NCBI GenBank assembly: GCA_903861645.1
Contig: CAIOVE010000071.1
Span: forward strand, 1 to 57,624
DNA length: 57,624 nucleotides
Origin: an uncultured Hyphomicrobiales bacterium
GTDB taxonomy: Bacteria > Pseudomonadota > Alphaproteobacteria > Rhizobiales > Beijerinckiaceae
Direction: 5' to 3'
Position numbers and translations under genes: made by a program. The notes under the pieces were generated by a model that saw nothing but the letters and a program-made list of their open reading frames with translations, ran no database searches and had not been told where the DNA came from. Below are positions 36,087 through 45,120 of the stretch, one piece after another (position 1 is the stretch's first letter; each line of letters begins with the position of its first letter).

Positions 36087-38495
36087 TCAGTACAGTCCGC
36101 CGGTTCCCGATCCGACCGCCTTGTCGGCGTCGGTCGAAATCGACACGCCCTTGGCCGCGCCATCGCCGAAGGCGTAGCTGTCGGGCGGCGCCGTGCCGGG
36201 CTTGAACGCCTCGGGAATGGAGCCCGGGCCATTCGAGCGCATGCCGGTCTTCACGTCGACGTTGATGATCTTGATGCCGACGGGCACGCGGAACGGCGTG
36301 TTCGGCTTGTCCTTCAGCGCCACCTTCATGAAGTCGCGGAAAATCGGCGCGGCGTAGGTCGCCGCCTGCGCCGAATCGCCCATCGAACGCGGGCGGTCGT
36401 AACCGAGGAAAACGCCGACCGTCAGGTCGGGCGAATAGCCGACAAACCAGAGATCCTTCGCCTCGTTGGTCGTGCCGGTCTTGCCCGCCAGATGCTTGCC
36501 CACGGGCTTGATCGAGATGCCCGTGCCGCGATCGATGACGCCTTCCATGATCGAGGTGATCTGATACGCGGTGAGCGGATCGAGAACCTGCTCGCGCTTG
36601 TCGATGAGGCGCGGCTCGGACTGGTTATCCCACTTGGCCGCGTCGCAACCCTCGCAGATTCGCTCGTCGTGCCGGAAGATCGTGTGACCCCAACGGTCCT
36701 GAATGCGATCGATGAGCGTCGGCTTCACGCGCCGGCCGCCATTGGCCAGCATTGAATAGCCGGTCACCATTTTCAGCACGGTCGTTTCGCCCGCGCCGAG
36801 CGAATACGACAGGTAATTCGGCAGATCGTCGTAGATGCCGAAACGCTTGGCGTATTCGGCGATCAGCGGCATGCCGATTTCGCGCGCCAGACGCACGGTC
36901 ATCAGATTCTTCGAATGTTCGATGCCGTAGCGCAGCGTGTGTGGACCGCCCGAGCCCTTCTCGAAGTTCTCGGGACGCCAGACCTCGCCATTGCCCTGAT
37001 CGATCTCGATGGGATCGTCGAGCAGGATCGACGAGGGCGTATAGCCGTTGTCGAGCGCCGTCGCGTAAACGAAGGGCTTGAATGAAGAACCCGGCTGCCT
37101 CAGCGCCTGCGTCGCGCGGTTGAATTCGGACTGGTCGTAGGAAAAGCCGCCAACCATGGCGAAGACGCGACCGGTGAAAGGGTCCATCGCGATGATCGCG
37201 CCGGAAATGTCGGGAATCTGGCGCAGGCGCACCTGACCCGGCCGGCCTTCGAGCGGCTCCACGTAGATGACGTCGCCGGGCAGCAAGGCCGAGCGAACGG
37301 ACGTCTTGTTGGTCCACGACATGCCATCGCGCGACAGGATCGCCGTCTCGCGCTCGCGGGCCACCTCGCCGGATTTCTCGCGGCTCGGTTGCAGACCCAC
37401 GCGCGCCTGACCGTCGGACGTGTCCAGCACGACGGCCAGACGCCAGGGTTTCACGTCGCCGAGCGCGGGAACCTCGGCGAGGGCCGCGCCCCAGTCGCGG
37501 GATATGTCGATATTGCGCATGGCGCCGCGGAACCCGTGCGCCTCGTCGAAGCGAACAAGGCCATCCACCAGCACCTTGCGCGCCAGAAGCTGCATCTTCG
37601 GATCGATGGTGGTGCGAACCGAAAGGCCGCCCTCGTAAAGCTTCTTCTCGCCGTAACGATCGATCAGGTCGCGGCGCACTTCCTCGGCGAAATAGCCGGC
37701 GGCGTAGGAGTTCGGCGACAGCAGCCGGGGATTGACCGTCAAGGGTTCGGCGCGGGCCTTGTCCGCCTGATCGCGCGTGATGTAGCCATCGTCGAGCATG
37801 CGGCCGATGACGTAATTGCGGCGGTCAATCGCGCGCTCGCGGTTCCGGAACGGATGCAATTCGCTCGGCGCCTTGGGCAGCGCGGCGAGATAGGCCATTT
37901 CCGCGATCGACAGTTCATGCACGGACTTGCCGAAATAGTTGAGCGCGGCGGCGGCGATGCCGTAATTGCCGAGACCAAGATAAATCTCGTTCAGATAGAG
38001 CTCGAGAATGCGTTCCTTGGAATAGGCTTCCTCGATGCGGAAGCTCAGCAGCATCTCGCGAATCTTGCGGTCGAACGTGCGCTCGTTGGTGAGCAGGAAG
38101 TTCTTGGCGACCTGCTGCGTGATGGTTGAAGCGCCCTGCACCCGCTTGGACCCCTGGAACATCACCACCACGGCGCGCGCGATACCCTCGGGATCGACGC
38201 CGTTGTGCTTGTAGAAATTCTTGTCCTCGGCCGAGATGAAGGCGTTCTTGACGATCGGCGGAATCGCCGAGCTCGGCAGATATAGCCGCCGCTCATGGGA
38301 ATATTCGGCGAGGATCGAACCATCCGACGCGTGAACGCGCGTCATGACCGGCGGCTCGTAGTTCCGCAATTGCGCGGTATCCGGCAAATCCTGCTGGAAA
38401 TGCCAGATCAGCACGCCGGCGGCCGCCGCGCCAAGCACGAACAGAATCGCGCCCGTCGCGAACAGGAAACCGAAGAACCGAGCAATCAGCCGCAT
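36087..38495 (-). CDS. mrcA: Penicillin-binding protein 1A (bifunctional transglycosylase/transpeptidase)
   Basis: An 802-residue class A PBP that polymerises glycan strands and cross-links them. One membrane span lies at residues 8-31. The glycosyltransferase domain shows Glu90 in SAEDKNFYKHNG and GASTITQQVAKNFLL. An insert domain with OB-like features follows, then the transpeptidase with QPGSSFKP (SxxK), YSLGAGETT and AGKTGTTNEAKD (KTG). The tail of about 60 residues is Gly/Pro/Ser-rich. It lies between the amidase gene and prfB on the same strand, a conserved alphaproteobacterial order. Confidence 0.97.
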   Translation of the reverse strand: MRLIARFFGFLFATGAILFVLGAAAAGVLIWHFQQDLPDTAQLRNYEPPVMTRVHASDGSILAEYSHERRLYLPSSAIPPIVKNAFISAEDKNFYKHNGVDPEGIARAVVVMFQGSKRVQGASTITQQVAKNFLLTNERTFDRKIREMLLSFRIEEAYSKERILELYLNEIYLGLGNYGIAAAALNYFGKSVHELSIAEMAYLAALPKAPSELHPFRNRERAIDRRNYVIGRMLDDGYITRDQADKARAEPLTVNPRLLSPNSYAAGYFAEEVRRDLIDRYGEKKLYEGGLSVRTTIDPKMQLLARKVLVDGLVRFDEAHGFRGAMRNIDISRDWGAALAEVPALGDVKPWRLAVVLDTSDGQARVGLQPSREKSGEVARERETAILSRDGMSWTNKTSVRSALLPGDVIYVEPLEGRPGQVRLRQIPDISGAIIAMDPFTGRVFAMVGGFSYDQSEFNRATQALRQPGSSFKPFVYATALDNGYTPSSILLDDPIEIDQGNGEVWRPENFEKGSGGPHTLRYGIEHSKNLMTVRLAREIGMPLIAEYAKRFGIYDDLPNYLSYSLGAGETTVLKMVTGYSMLANGGRRVKPTLIDRIQDRWGHTIFRHDERICEGCDAAKWDNQSEPRLIDKREQVLDPLTAYQITSIMEGVIDRGTGISIKPVGKHLAGKTGTTNEAKDLWFVGYSPDLTVGVFLGYDRPRSMGDSAQAATYAAPIFRDFMKVALKDKPNTPFRVPVGIKIINVDVKTGMRSNGPGSIPEAFKPGTAPPDSYAFGDGAAKGVSISTDADKAVGSGTGGLY

Positions 38496-38675
38496 TTCGT
38501 CTCAATCCAGAAGGGCCGCGCCCTGTTGAGCGATGGACGCGCCGTAATAGCAGCGGCGCAGGGGCATTCGCAAATCCAGCCCCGCCGGGGGCCTGCCTAT
38601 ACGCAACACTAATGCGTTGATGCCGAGGCTTTGTGTTGATTTCTTGGCGCCGTCGGGGATTTAACCGTTTGATTT

Positions 38676-40100
38676 TCAATGGTCGGCTTGATCGCTATCC
38701 CCGCGCGCGCTGGCGTTGAAACTGGCCTTGAGCCCAAGCGCGGCGTCCTCGAGCTTGCCCGCGCCATCGCCGCGATTTTTGAAAAACGCGTCGATGGCCG
38801 TCGCGACAGCCATCGAAACGCGATCCCGCCAATCGCCGGACACGAGATTGCGCGAGTCCAGATCGCTCGAAAGATAGCCCAATTCCAGCAGGACCGAAGG
38901 CACGTCCGGCGCCTTCAGCACGCGAAAACCCGCCGAACGGCGGGCGTTCTTGTTCAGCTTGGCGACCTCGCCGAAATAATCCACGAGCGTCCGCGCGAAG
39001 ACGTGGGAGTAAGACCGCGTCTCGCGGCGGGTGAGGTCGTAGAGAATATCGGCGACGTCGTCGTGACCTTCCGCGCCGTCGAGCCCGGCAATGGCGTCCG
39101 ACTGGTTCTCCTTGTCGGCGAACCGCGCCGCCTGCGCGTCCGACGCCTTGTCCGACACCGTGTAAATCGTTGCTCCCGACACCTGCGGCTCATCCACGAG
39201 CATGTCAGCGTGAACGGACACGAAAAGCGCCGCGCCGGCCTCGCGCGCGATTTTCACGCGATCGCCCAGCGGAATGAACACATCCGTCCCGCGCGTCAGA
39301 ACAGTACGGTAACGGCCGGTTTTTTCGAGCCTTTCCGACAAATTGCGGGCGAACTCGAGGACGATGTCCTTTTCCATGGCGCCGCTCGCCGCATGCGCGC
39401 CATCGTCGACGCCGCCGTGCCCCGCGTCGATGACAATAACGGGCTTGCCCGTCGTCGGCGCCGGCGCAAGGGGTGACGAGGGCGGAGGCGCCGTGGCCTG
39501 AGCCTTGCGCGCCTCGGCCAAAAAAGTCGGACGGTCGGCGCGGGCCATCTCGACGACGAGACGGCGCGCGCCCGAGGCGTCGGTTTCAATGGCCGCGCGA
39601 ACGACGCGCGCGGGCTCCGCCAGGTCGATGACGATTCGCGACTTGCCGGGCGCGAACAGACCCATCCTGTAGGAAGCGACCACGCCCGCGAGGGGCGCGC
39701 GCGGCGCCGACGCGACAGCGGATCGGTCAACCGGTTTGCGCCCCCTGCCCGGCGCGCGGTTGCTCGTGGGCGCGGGCGCGCGTCCCGCGTTGGCGTCAAC
39801 CCGGAATTCGACCTCGGGCATCTCGACGACAACACGATCCGGATCCGCAAGAGCGAAGGCCCGCAATGGCGTCGCGTCGCTGATATCGAAGGACATGCGC
39901 GTCAGGTCGCCAAGCGAATCAAGTCGCGGATTGGCGGCGATGATCGGGGCAGTGGTCGGCGCGTCGGCCGACACCGTCGGGGCTTGCGCCAGCCTGACGC
40001 GGCCCGCGGCCATGGCCATCGGCGGCGACAACGCGCAAGCCAGGGCGACCAGCGGCAAGCCCGACCTCAAGTGCGCCTTGGCCCGAGAAAAAGAACGCAT
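38676..40100 (-). CDS. amiC: N-acetylmuramoyl-L-alanine amidase (AmiC-like, AMIN + Amidase_3)
   Basis: A 474-residue exported amidase that cuts the bond between MurNAc and the stem peptide during daughter-cell separation. The signal peptide covers about residues 1-32. An AMIN-type domain (about 55-200) directs such enzymes to the septum. The catalytic Amidase_3 domain has zinc-binding VIDAGHGGVDDGA, SVHAD and the late Glu in LLELGYLSSD. I chose the start at 40100 (MRSFSRAKAH), preceded by GGGA; the longer frame from 40160 adds 20 residues without support. A CtrA-like motif lies 64 bases upstream. It is divergent from rne. Confidence 0.94.
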   Translation of the reverse strand: MRSFSRAKAHLRSGLPLVALACALSPPMAMAAGRVRLAQAPTVSADAPTTAPIIAANPRLDSLGDLTRMSFDISDATPLRAFALADPDRVVVEMPEVEFRVDANAGRAPAPTSNRAPGRGRKPVDRSAVASAPRAPLAGVVASYRMGLFAPGKSRIVIDLAEPARVVRAAIETDASGARRLVVEMARADRPTFLAEARKAQATAPPPSSPLAPAPTTGKPVIVIDAGHGGVDDGAHAASGAMEKDIVLEFARNLSERLEKTGRYRTVLTRGTDVFIPLGDRVKIAREAGAALFVSVHADMLVDEPQVSGATIYTVSDKASDAQAARFADKENQSDAIAGLDGAEGHDDVADILYDLTRRETRSYSHVFARTLVDYFGEVAKLNKNARRSAGFRVLKAPDVPSVLLELGYLSSDLDSRNLVSGDWRDRVSMAVATAIDAFFKNRGDGAGKLEDAALGLKASFNASARGDSDQADH

Positions 40101-40163
40101 GGAATGGTCCCGGGGAGCCGGGCTCCCGACGTTTACCCTCTGTAAGCCATAGCCGCCCAAGCG

Positions 40164-40178
40164 TTAACGCGCGGTTAG
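40164..40178. promoter_or_regulatory. Candidate CtrA-binding motif between amiC and rne
   Basis: TTAA-N7-TTAG, one mismatch from TTAA-N7-TTAA, 64 bases upstream of the amidase start. Cell-cycle control of a septal amidase is plausible; the short motif makes chance occurrence possible. Confidence 0.35.
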
Positions 40179-40268
40179 ACAATGAACGCACGACCCGGCA
40201 AGACGTTGCAATTATGCAACATCAAACAAGAAACTTGCCAAACCGGCGCGCGCCCGGTTATGTAACAA

Positions 40269-40285
40269 GGCCCCTGTCCGGGGCC
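40269..40285 (+). other. GC-rich hairpin in the presumed rne leader
   Basis: GGCCCC-TGTCC-GGGGCC, a perfect six-base stem with a five-base loop, about 490 bases before the rne start. There is no T-run directly after it, so it is a structural element rather than a standard terminator. Confidence 0.35.
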
Positions 40286-40775
40286 CCGGTTTGGCGTTTC
40301 ATGGCCCGACCGAACAAGGCGACCGCACCTTTTTCCTCCCAGCCGGTTCCGGCGCGTGGAGGGGTTCGAGGCCAGCGACGCAGGGCTTGCGCGGTAAATC
40401 GCGCGTTCCGGACCGGGGTCGCGAGGATCGCAACGATCCGATCGGCATTGGTAACAGGACTTATGAACGTCGACGCCCAGCATGATTCGCACTCCATCGC
40501 GCGCTTCCAGCGCGCGCGGGGCGACGAAATCACCGCAAACGCGATTGTTCCCTTCCGTCACGCTTTCTTTTGCCACCATGCGGTGGCGCGTTTTCATCGC
40601 GATGCCTCCCGGCGCGCCGACGTTCCAGTGAACGCCGGTCCGGGTGGTCGCGCCCCTTCTCAACCCTTCGACATGGCCGCCCCGCCGCCAGACCGCGCCC
40701 TGCAAGGGCCGGCCCGGCGCCGCCCTCACGGGACCGGCGACCCGGCGCCGCGCGCCATGTCCATACGAGTATCCC

Positions 40776-43700
40776 ATGGCCAACAAAATGCTCATCGACG
40801 CATCGCACCCGGAAGAGACCCGGGTGGTGGTGCTCCGCGGTAATCGCGTCGAGGAATTCGACTTCGAATCCGCCAGCAAGCGACAGCTTCGCGGCAACAT
40901 CTATCTGGCGAAGGTCACCCGCGTGGAGCCCTCGCTCCAGGCCGCCTTCGTCGAATACGGCGGCAACCGTCACGGCTTTCTCGCCTTCTCGGAAATCCAT
41001 CCGGATTACTATCAGATTCCGGTCGCCGACCGTCTCGCCCTGATCGAGGAAGAGGCGCGCGCCCACGCCCAGGAAGAGGACGAAGAGCGCGGCAACAACC
41101 AGAATCAGCAGCGGCGCGGTCGTCGCCGTCGCCCCGAGCGCTTCCAGCGCCGCCGGCGCCCCGACGAGGCCGTGACTGGCGCGGCGGACGAGCACGCGCC
41201 CGCGACCGACGAGAACGGCGTTCACGAGCATGATGGCTCGGAACACGCCATGGTCGAAACGCACGAGAGCGTGGAGGCCCATGAGAGCCACGACGCCCCG
41301 GACGCGTCAGCGGAGTCGCATGAGGTCCATTCCGACGCGCCCGCGCATGAGGCGCATCATGAGGCGCCCGCCTCCGAGCCGGCGCACGAGTCACACGAAC
41401 CGGACCATGAGGCGCCTGTCGCCGTCGAGACCGCCCCGGTCGAGGAAGCGCCCGCCCCCGCCGCCGAGCACGCGCCGGTGGAAGCGGAGACCGTGACGCA
41501 TAACGAGGCCCCCCTCGTCGCCGGCGAAGAACATCACGAAGCCGAGACCGAGGGCGCGGACCACGGCGATGGGCATGAGACGCCGGCCGAGGCGCGCGAA
41601 CCCCGCGAGGCCGAGTCCGACGAGGAAGACGACGACGAGGACGAGGAAGCCGAGGAGGAAGTCGTCGAGCAGATTGGCGGCGACGCCATGGAAGAGATGC
41701 CGCGTCGTCAGCACCGCTCGCGCAAGCAGTACAAGATTCAAGAAGTGATCAAGCGCCGACAGGTTCTGCTGGTGCAGGTCGTCAAGGAAGAGCGCGGCAG
41801 CAAGGGCGCCGCCCTGACCACCTATCTCTCCCTCGCCGGTCGCTATTCCGTGCTGATGCCCAACACGGCGCGCGGCGGCGGCATTTCGCGCAAGATCACG
41901 GACTCGACCGATCGCAAGCGTCTGAAGGAGATCGCCGGCGCGCTGGAAGTGCCGGAGGGCATGGGCGTTATCCTGCGCACCGCCGGCGCCTCGCGCACCC
42001 CCGCGGAAGTCGGTCGCGATTTCGAATATCTGCTGCGCATGTGGGAGAGCGTGCGCGAACTGACGCTGCAATCGAGCGCGCCGAGCCTCGTTTACGAGGA
42101 AGGCTCGCTGATCAAGCGTTCGATCCGCGATCTCTACAACAAGGAGATCGACGAGGTCGTCGTATCGGGCGACGTGGGCTATCAGGAAGCGCGCGATTAC
42201 ATGCGCATGCTCATGCCCAGCCACGAGAAAAACGTGCGCAAGTGGACGGAGCCGGCGGCCCTCTACGCGAAAACGGGCGTCGAGGCGCAGCTTGACGGCA
42301 TCTTCTCGAACACGGTGACGCTCAAGTCCGGCGGCTATCTGGTCATCAATCAGGCCGAGGCGCTTGTCGCCATCGACGTGAACTCGGGCCGTTCGACCCG
42401 CGAGCACAATATCGAGGACACGGCGCTGCGCACCAACCTCGAGGCGGCCGACGAGGTCGCCCGACAGTTGCGCCTGCGCGATCTCGCCGGCCTCATCGTG
42501 GTCGACTTCATCGACATGGAGGAGCACCGCAACAACCGCGCGGTCGAACGCCGGATCAAGGACGCGCTCAAGAACGATCGCGCCCGCATTCAGGTCGGGC
42601 GTATTTCACACTTCGGCCTGCTCGAAATGTCCCGCCAGCGCATGCGCTCGGGCCTGATCGAGGGTTCGACGGTCGTTTGCCCGCATTGCGCGGGCGCGGG
42701 CCACATGCGCTCCACCGCCTCCATCGCGCTGCACACGCTGCGCGCGATCGAGGACACGCTGGCCCGCTCGGCCACGCACAACATCATCGTGCGCGCCCGC
42801 ACCGAGGTCGCGCTCTATATTCTCAACCACAAGCGCGCCAGCCTGAGCGACATCGAACAGCGTTTCGGCGTGGCGGTCATCATCGCCGCCGACGACACGC
42901 TGACCGGCATGATCTATCACGCCATCGAACGCGGCGAACTGGCCTCGCCGCCCGTCGCCTTCCAGCGGTCACAGTCGGTGCGGATCGATTCCGTCGCCCC
43001 GCCGCCGGAATATGACGAGCCCATGGATGAAGGTTCGGCGGAGGATGACGCCGGGCTGGAAGCCGAGGACGCCGAGGGCGAAGGCGGCGAGCCCGCCAAT
43101 GGCGCCCGCGAGGACGATCCCCGCAAGCGCCGGCGTCGGCGCCGGCGGCGTGGACGCGGCGAACGCGATGGCGAGGGCGCCTTCCAGGGCGCCAACGCGC
43201 CCCAGCCTTCCGACAACGGCCTTGAGTTCGTCGCGCGCATTGGCGGCGACCTGCCCGGCGGCGTCGAGGATCAACCGATGTCCGATGGCGAAGTCGACGA
43301 GACCGAGGCAGAGGCGTTTGACGCCGAGCAATCGGGCGACGGCGAGGGCCAGTCGTCCGAGGGCGGCCGGCAGTCCCGTTCGCGTCGCGGCGGTCGCCGT
43401 CGGCGCGGTGGCGATCGCGGCGAAGGTCGCGGCTGGCGTCCACGCGAGGACGGCGAACCTTCGAGCGAGGGCGATGCCGCTCCGGCGGCCGAATCCTTCG
43501 CGCCCGCCGCCGAACACGACGAGGCGCCCCGCTTCTTCCACGACCCCGTCGTCGCGGTAACAGCGCCTGTTGAAGCCCCGATCCATGTCACGCCGGAACC
43601 GGCGGCCGAACCCGTGATCGCCCATGACCAGGCGCCGGTCGTCGCCGCCACGCCCGAGCCGGTCGTGGAAAGCGCGCCTAAGGCGCCGGAACCGCCGCCC

Positions 43701-43799
43701 GCTTACATCGCGCCCCTGCCGGAAGCGCCCGTCGATCCCTCGCGCCCCAAGCGCTCGGGCTGGTGGCAGCGCGCCAAGCAAACGTTCGGCGGTAATTGA
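40776..43799 (+). CDS. rne: Ribonuclease E/G family protein (RNase E)
   Basis: RNase E is the main endonuclease of mRNA decay and rRNA processing and the scaffold of the degradosome. The 1007-residue protein starts MANKMLIDASHPEETRVVVL. Its S1 domain is split by a long insert (about residues 100-310) that begins basic and becomes rich in His, Glu, Ala and Pro. Catalytic Asp534 is in VAIDVNSG and Asp580 in VDFIDME; the zinc link is C635PHC638. The C-terminal third is disordered, with arginine-rich RNA-binding patches and a closing KRSGWWQRAKQTFGG motif common in alphaproteobacteria. The insert makes the catalytic region about 230 residues longer than in E. coli. A terminator follows. Confidence 0.96.
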   Translation: MANKMLIDASHPEETRVVVLRGNRVEEFDFESASKRQLRGNIYLAKVTRVEPSLQAAFVEYGGNRHGFLAFSEIHPDYYQIPVADRLALIEEEARAHAQEEDEERGNNQNQQRRGRRRRPERFQRRRRPDEAVTGAADEHAPATDENGVHEHDGSEHAMVETHESVEAHESHDAPDASAESHEVHSDAPAHEAHHEAPASEPAHESHEPDHEAPVAVETAPVEEAPAPAAEHAPVEAETVTHNEAPLVAGEEHHEAETEGADHGDGHETPAEAREPREAESDEEDDDEDEEAEEEVVEQIGGDAMEEMPRRQHRSRKQYKIQEVIKRRQVLLVQVVKEERGSKGAALTTYLSLAGRYSVLMPNTARGGGISRKITDSTDRKRLKEIAGALEVPEGMGVILRTAGASRTPAEVGRDFEYLLRMWESVRELTLQSSAPSLVYEEGSLIKRSIRDLYNKEIDEVVVSGDVGYQEARDYMRMLMPSHEKNVRKWTEPAALYAKTGVEAQLDGIFSNTVTLKSGGYLVINQAEALVAIDVNSGRSTREHNIEDTALRTNLEAADEVARQLRLRDLAGLIVVDFIDMEEHRNNRAVERRIKDALKNDRARIQVGRISHFGLLEMSRQRMRSGLIEGSTVVCPHCAGAGHMRSTASIALHTLRAIEDTLARSATHNIIVRARTEVALYILNHKRASLSDIEQRFGVAVIIAADDTLTGMIYHAIERGELASPPVAFQRSQSVRIDSVAPPPEYDEPMDEGSAEDDAGLEAEDAEGEGGEPANGAREDDPRKRRRRRRRRGRGERDGEGAFQGANAPQPSDNGLEFVARIGGDLPGGVEDQPMSDGEVDETEAEAFDAEQSGDGEGQSSEGGRQSRSRRGGRRRRGGDRGEGRGWRPREDGEPSSEGDAAPAAESFAPAAEHDEAPRFFHDPVVAVTAPVEAPIHVTPEPAAEPVIAHDQAPVVAATPEPVVESAPKAPEPPPAYIAPLPEAPVDPSRPKRSGWWQRAKQTFGGN

Positions 43800-43819
43800 T
43801 CGACCGCTCATGAAATAAG

Positions 43820-43852
43820 AAAAAGGCCCCGGACTTCGTCCAGGGCCTTTTT
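43820..43852. terminator. Bidirectional rho-independent terminator after rne
   Basis: A ten-base stem (AAAAAGGCCC / GGGCCTTTTT) whose loop contains a further GGAC-TTC-GTCC stem. It lies between the convergent ends of rne and the aminotransferase gene and has T-runs in both directions. Confidence 0.9.
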
Positions 43853-43873
43853 TATTTCAGTGGCTTGGACGAG

Positions 43874-45064
43874 TTATTTCAACCATTTTCCAATCGCCTC
43901 GACCGCCGCGCGCATGTCGGCTTCGGCGCCCGCGAAGGAAATCCGGATAAAGCGCTGGCCATTCTCGCGATCGAAATCGACGCCCGGCGTCGTCGCGACG
44001 CCCGCCTCGACGAGCATCCGCCGGCAGAAATCGATGGAATCGTTGGTGAAGTCGCCGACATCGACATAGGCGTAAAAGGCGCCGTCCATGGGATGGACCT
44101 TGCCGAACCCGAGGCGGGGCAGTTCGGCGGCGAGCAAGGCGCGATTGCGCTCGTAGCCGGCGCGAACGGCCTCAAGTTCGTCGCGCGCGTCGAACGCCGC
44201 CTCCGCTGCGATCTGGCTCAGGGTCGGCACGGAAATCGACAGGCTCTGTTGCAGGCGCTCGATCGGGCGAACCAGTTCCTCCGGCACGACCATCCAGCCG
44301 ATGCGCCAACCGGTCATGCAAAAATATTTGGAGAAGGAATTGACCACGACCACGCGCGACGAGGAGGCCAGCGCCGTCGTCGCCCGCGCGCCATATGTCA
44401 GGCCATGATAGATTTCATCCGAAATAAAGGACACGCCGAGCCGGTCGCAGGTGGCGCAGATGGCGGCGAGTTCCGCCGGCGGAGTCAGCACGCCCGTCGG
44501 ATTCGAGGGGCTCATCAGCAGCACGCCGTCGAGCGGTTTGGCCGCGTGGGCCGCCTCGATCATCGCGGCGGTGACGATATGGCCCGACGCGGCGGAGGTG
44601 GCGACCGGCACGGCCTCGATGCCCAGCGCTTGCATGATGTTGCGATAGGCGGGGTAGCCCGGCGACGAGATCAGCACCCGGGCGCCGACGTCGAACAGCG
44701 CCAGAAACGACAGCACGAAGGCGCTGGACGAGCCGGTCGTGGCGACGATCCGCTCCGGCGACACGGCGACCCCGTGCGTATCCTGGTAATACCGGGCGAT
44801 GCGCGCCCGCAGGGAGGCGCGGCCAAGCGCTTCCGTATAGCCGATGGGACCGCCCGACAGCGCCCTTATCGCCGCCTCCCGCGCGGCGCGCGGCGGCGGA
44901 GCGCTGGGTTCGCCGAGCTCCAGATGAATGACGCGCCCCCCCGCCCGCTCGATCGCTCCCGCGGCGCTCAGCACGTCAAGGGCGAGAAAGGCGTCGACGC
45001 GTCCGCGTCGCGACAGGGCGATCGCCGCTCGATCCAGTGTCGTCCCGCCGTCCCGCTGCGTCAT
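43874..45064 (-). CDS. Class I/II pyridoxal-phosphate aminotransferase
   Basis: A 396-residue fold-type I aminotransferase of the aspartate aminotransferase superfamily. The cofactor lysine is Lys246 in NSFSKYFCMTGWRIGW, with Asp216 in ISDEIYHGL, SPSNPTG at about 185 and YTEALGRASLR near the substrate site. The pattern resembles aspartate/aromatic-type enzymes, but the amino donor cannot be fixed by reading. It ends at the terminator shared with rne and is divergent from the M48 gene, 56 bases away. Confidence 0.9.
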   Translation of the reverse strand: MTQRDGGTTLDRAAIALSRRGRVDAFLALDVLSAAGAIERAGGRVIHLELGEPSAPPPRAAREAAIRALSGGPIGYTEALGRASLRARIARYYQDTHGVAVSPERIVATTGSSSAFVLSFLALFDVGARVLISSPGYPAYRNIMQALGIEAVPVATSAASGHIVTAAMIEAAHAAKPLDGVLLMSPSNPTGVLTPPAELAAICATCDRLGVSFISDEIYHGLTYGARATTALASSSRVVVVNSFSKYFCMTGWRIGWMVVPEELVRPIERLQQSLSISVPTLSQIAAEAAFDARDELEAVRAGYERNRALLAAELPRLGFGKVHPMDGAFYAYVDVGDFTNDSIDFCRRMLVEAGVATTPGVDFDRENGQRFIRISFAGAEADMRAAVEAIGKWLK

Positions 45065-45120
45065 CGTCTGTCCCGTCCTTGCCCGGATCGCCCCGCTGCC
45101 GCCATAATCGGCCCTGATCG

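Larger units (their letters stand above)
40101..40775. other. Long non-coding region between amiC and rne (rne leader plus divergent promoters)
   Basis: These 675 bases contain no gene I can support. They hold the amiC promoter region with a CtrA-like motif and a GTTGCA-ATTA-TGCAAC inverted repeat at 40205-40220. A GC-rich hairpin follows at 40269-40285. The remainder is very GC-rich near the rne start. RNase E genes commonly have long 5' leaders through which the enzyme destroys its own message; that role here is inferred from position and length only. Confidence 0.55.
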
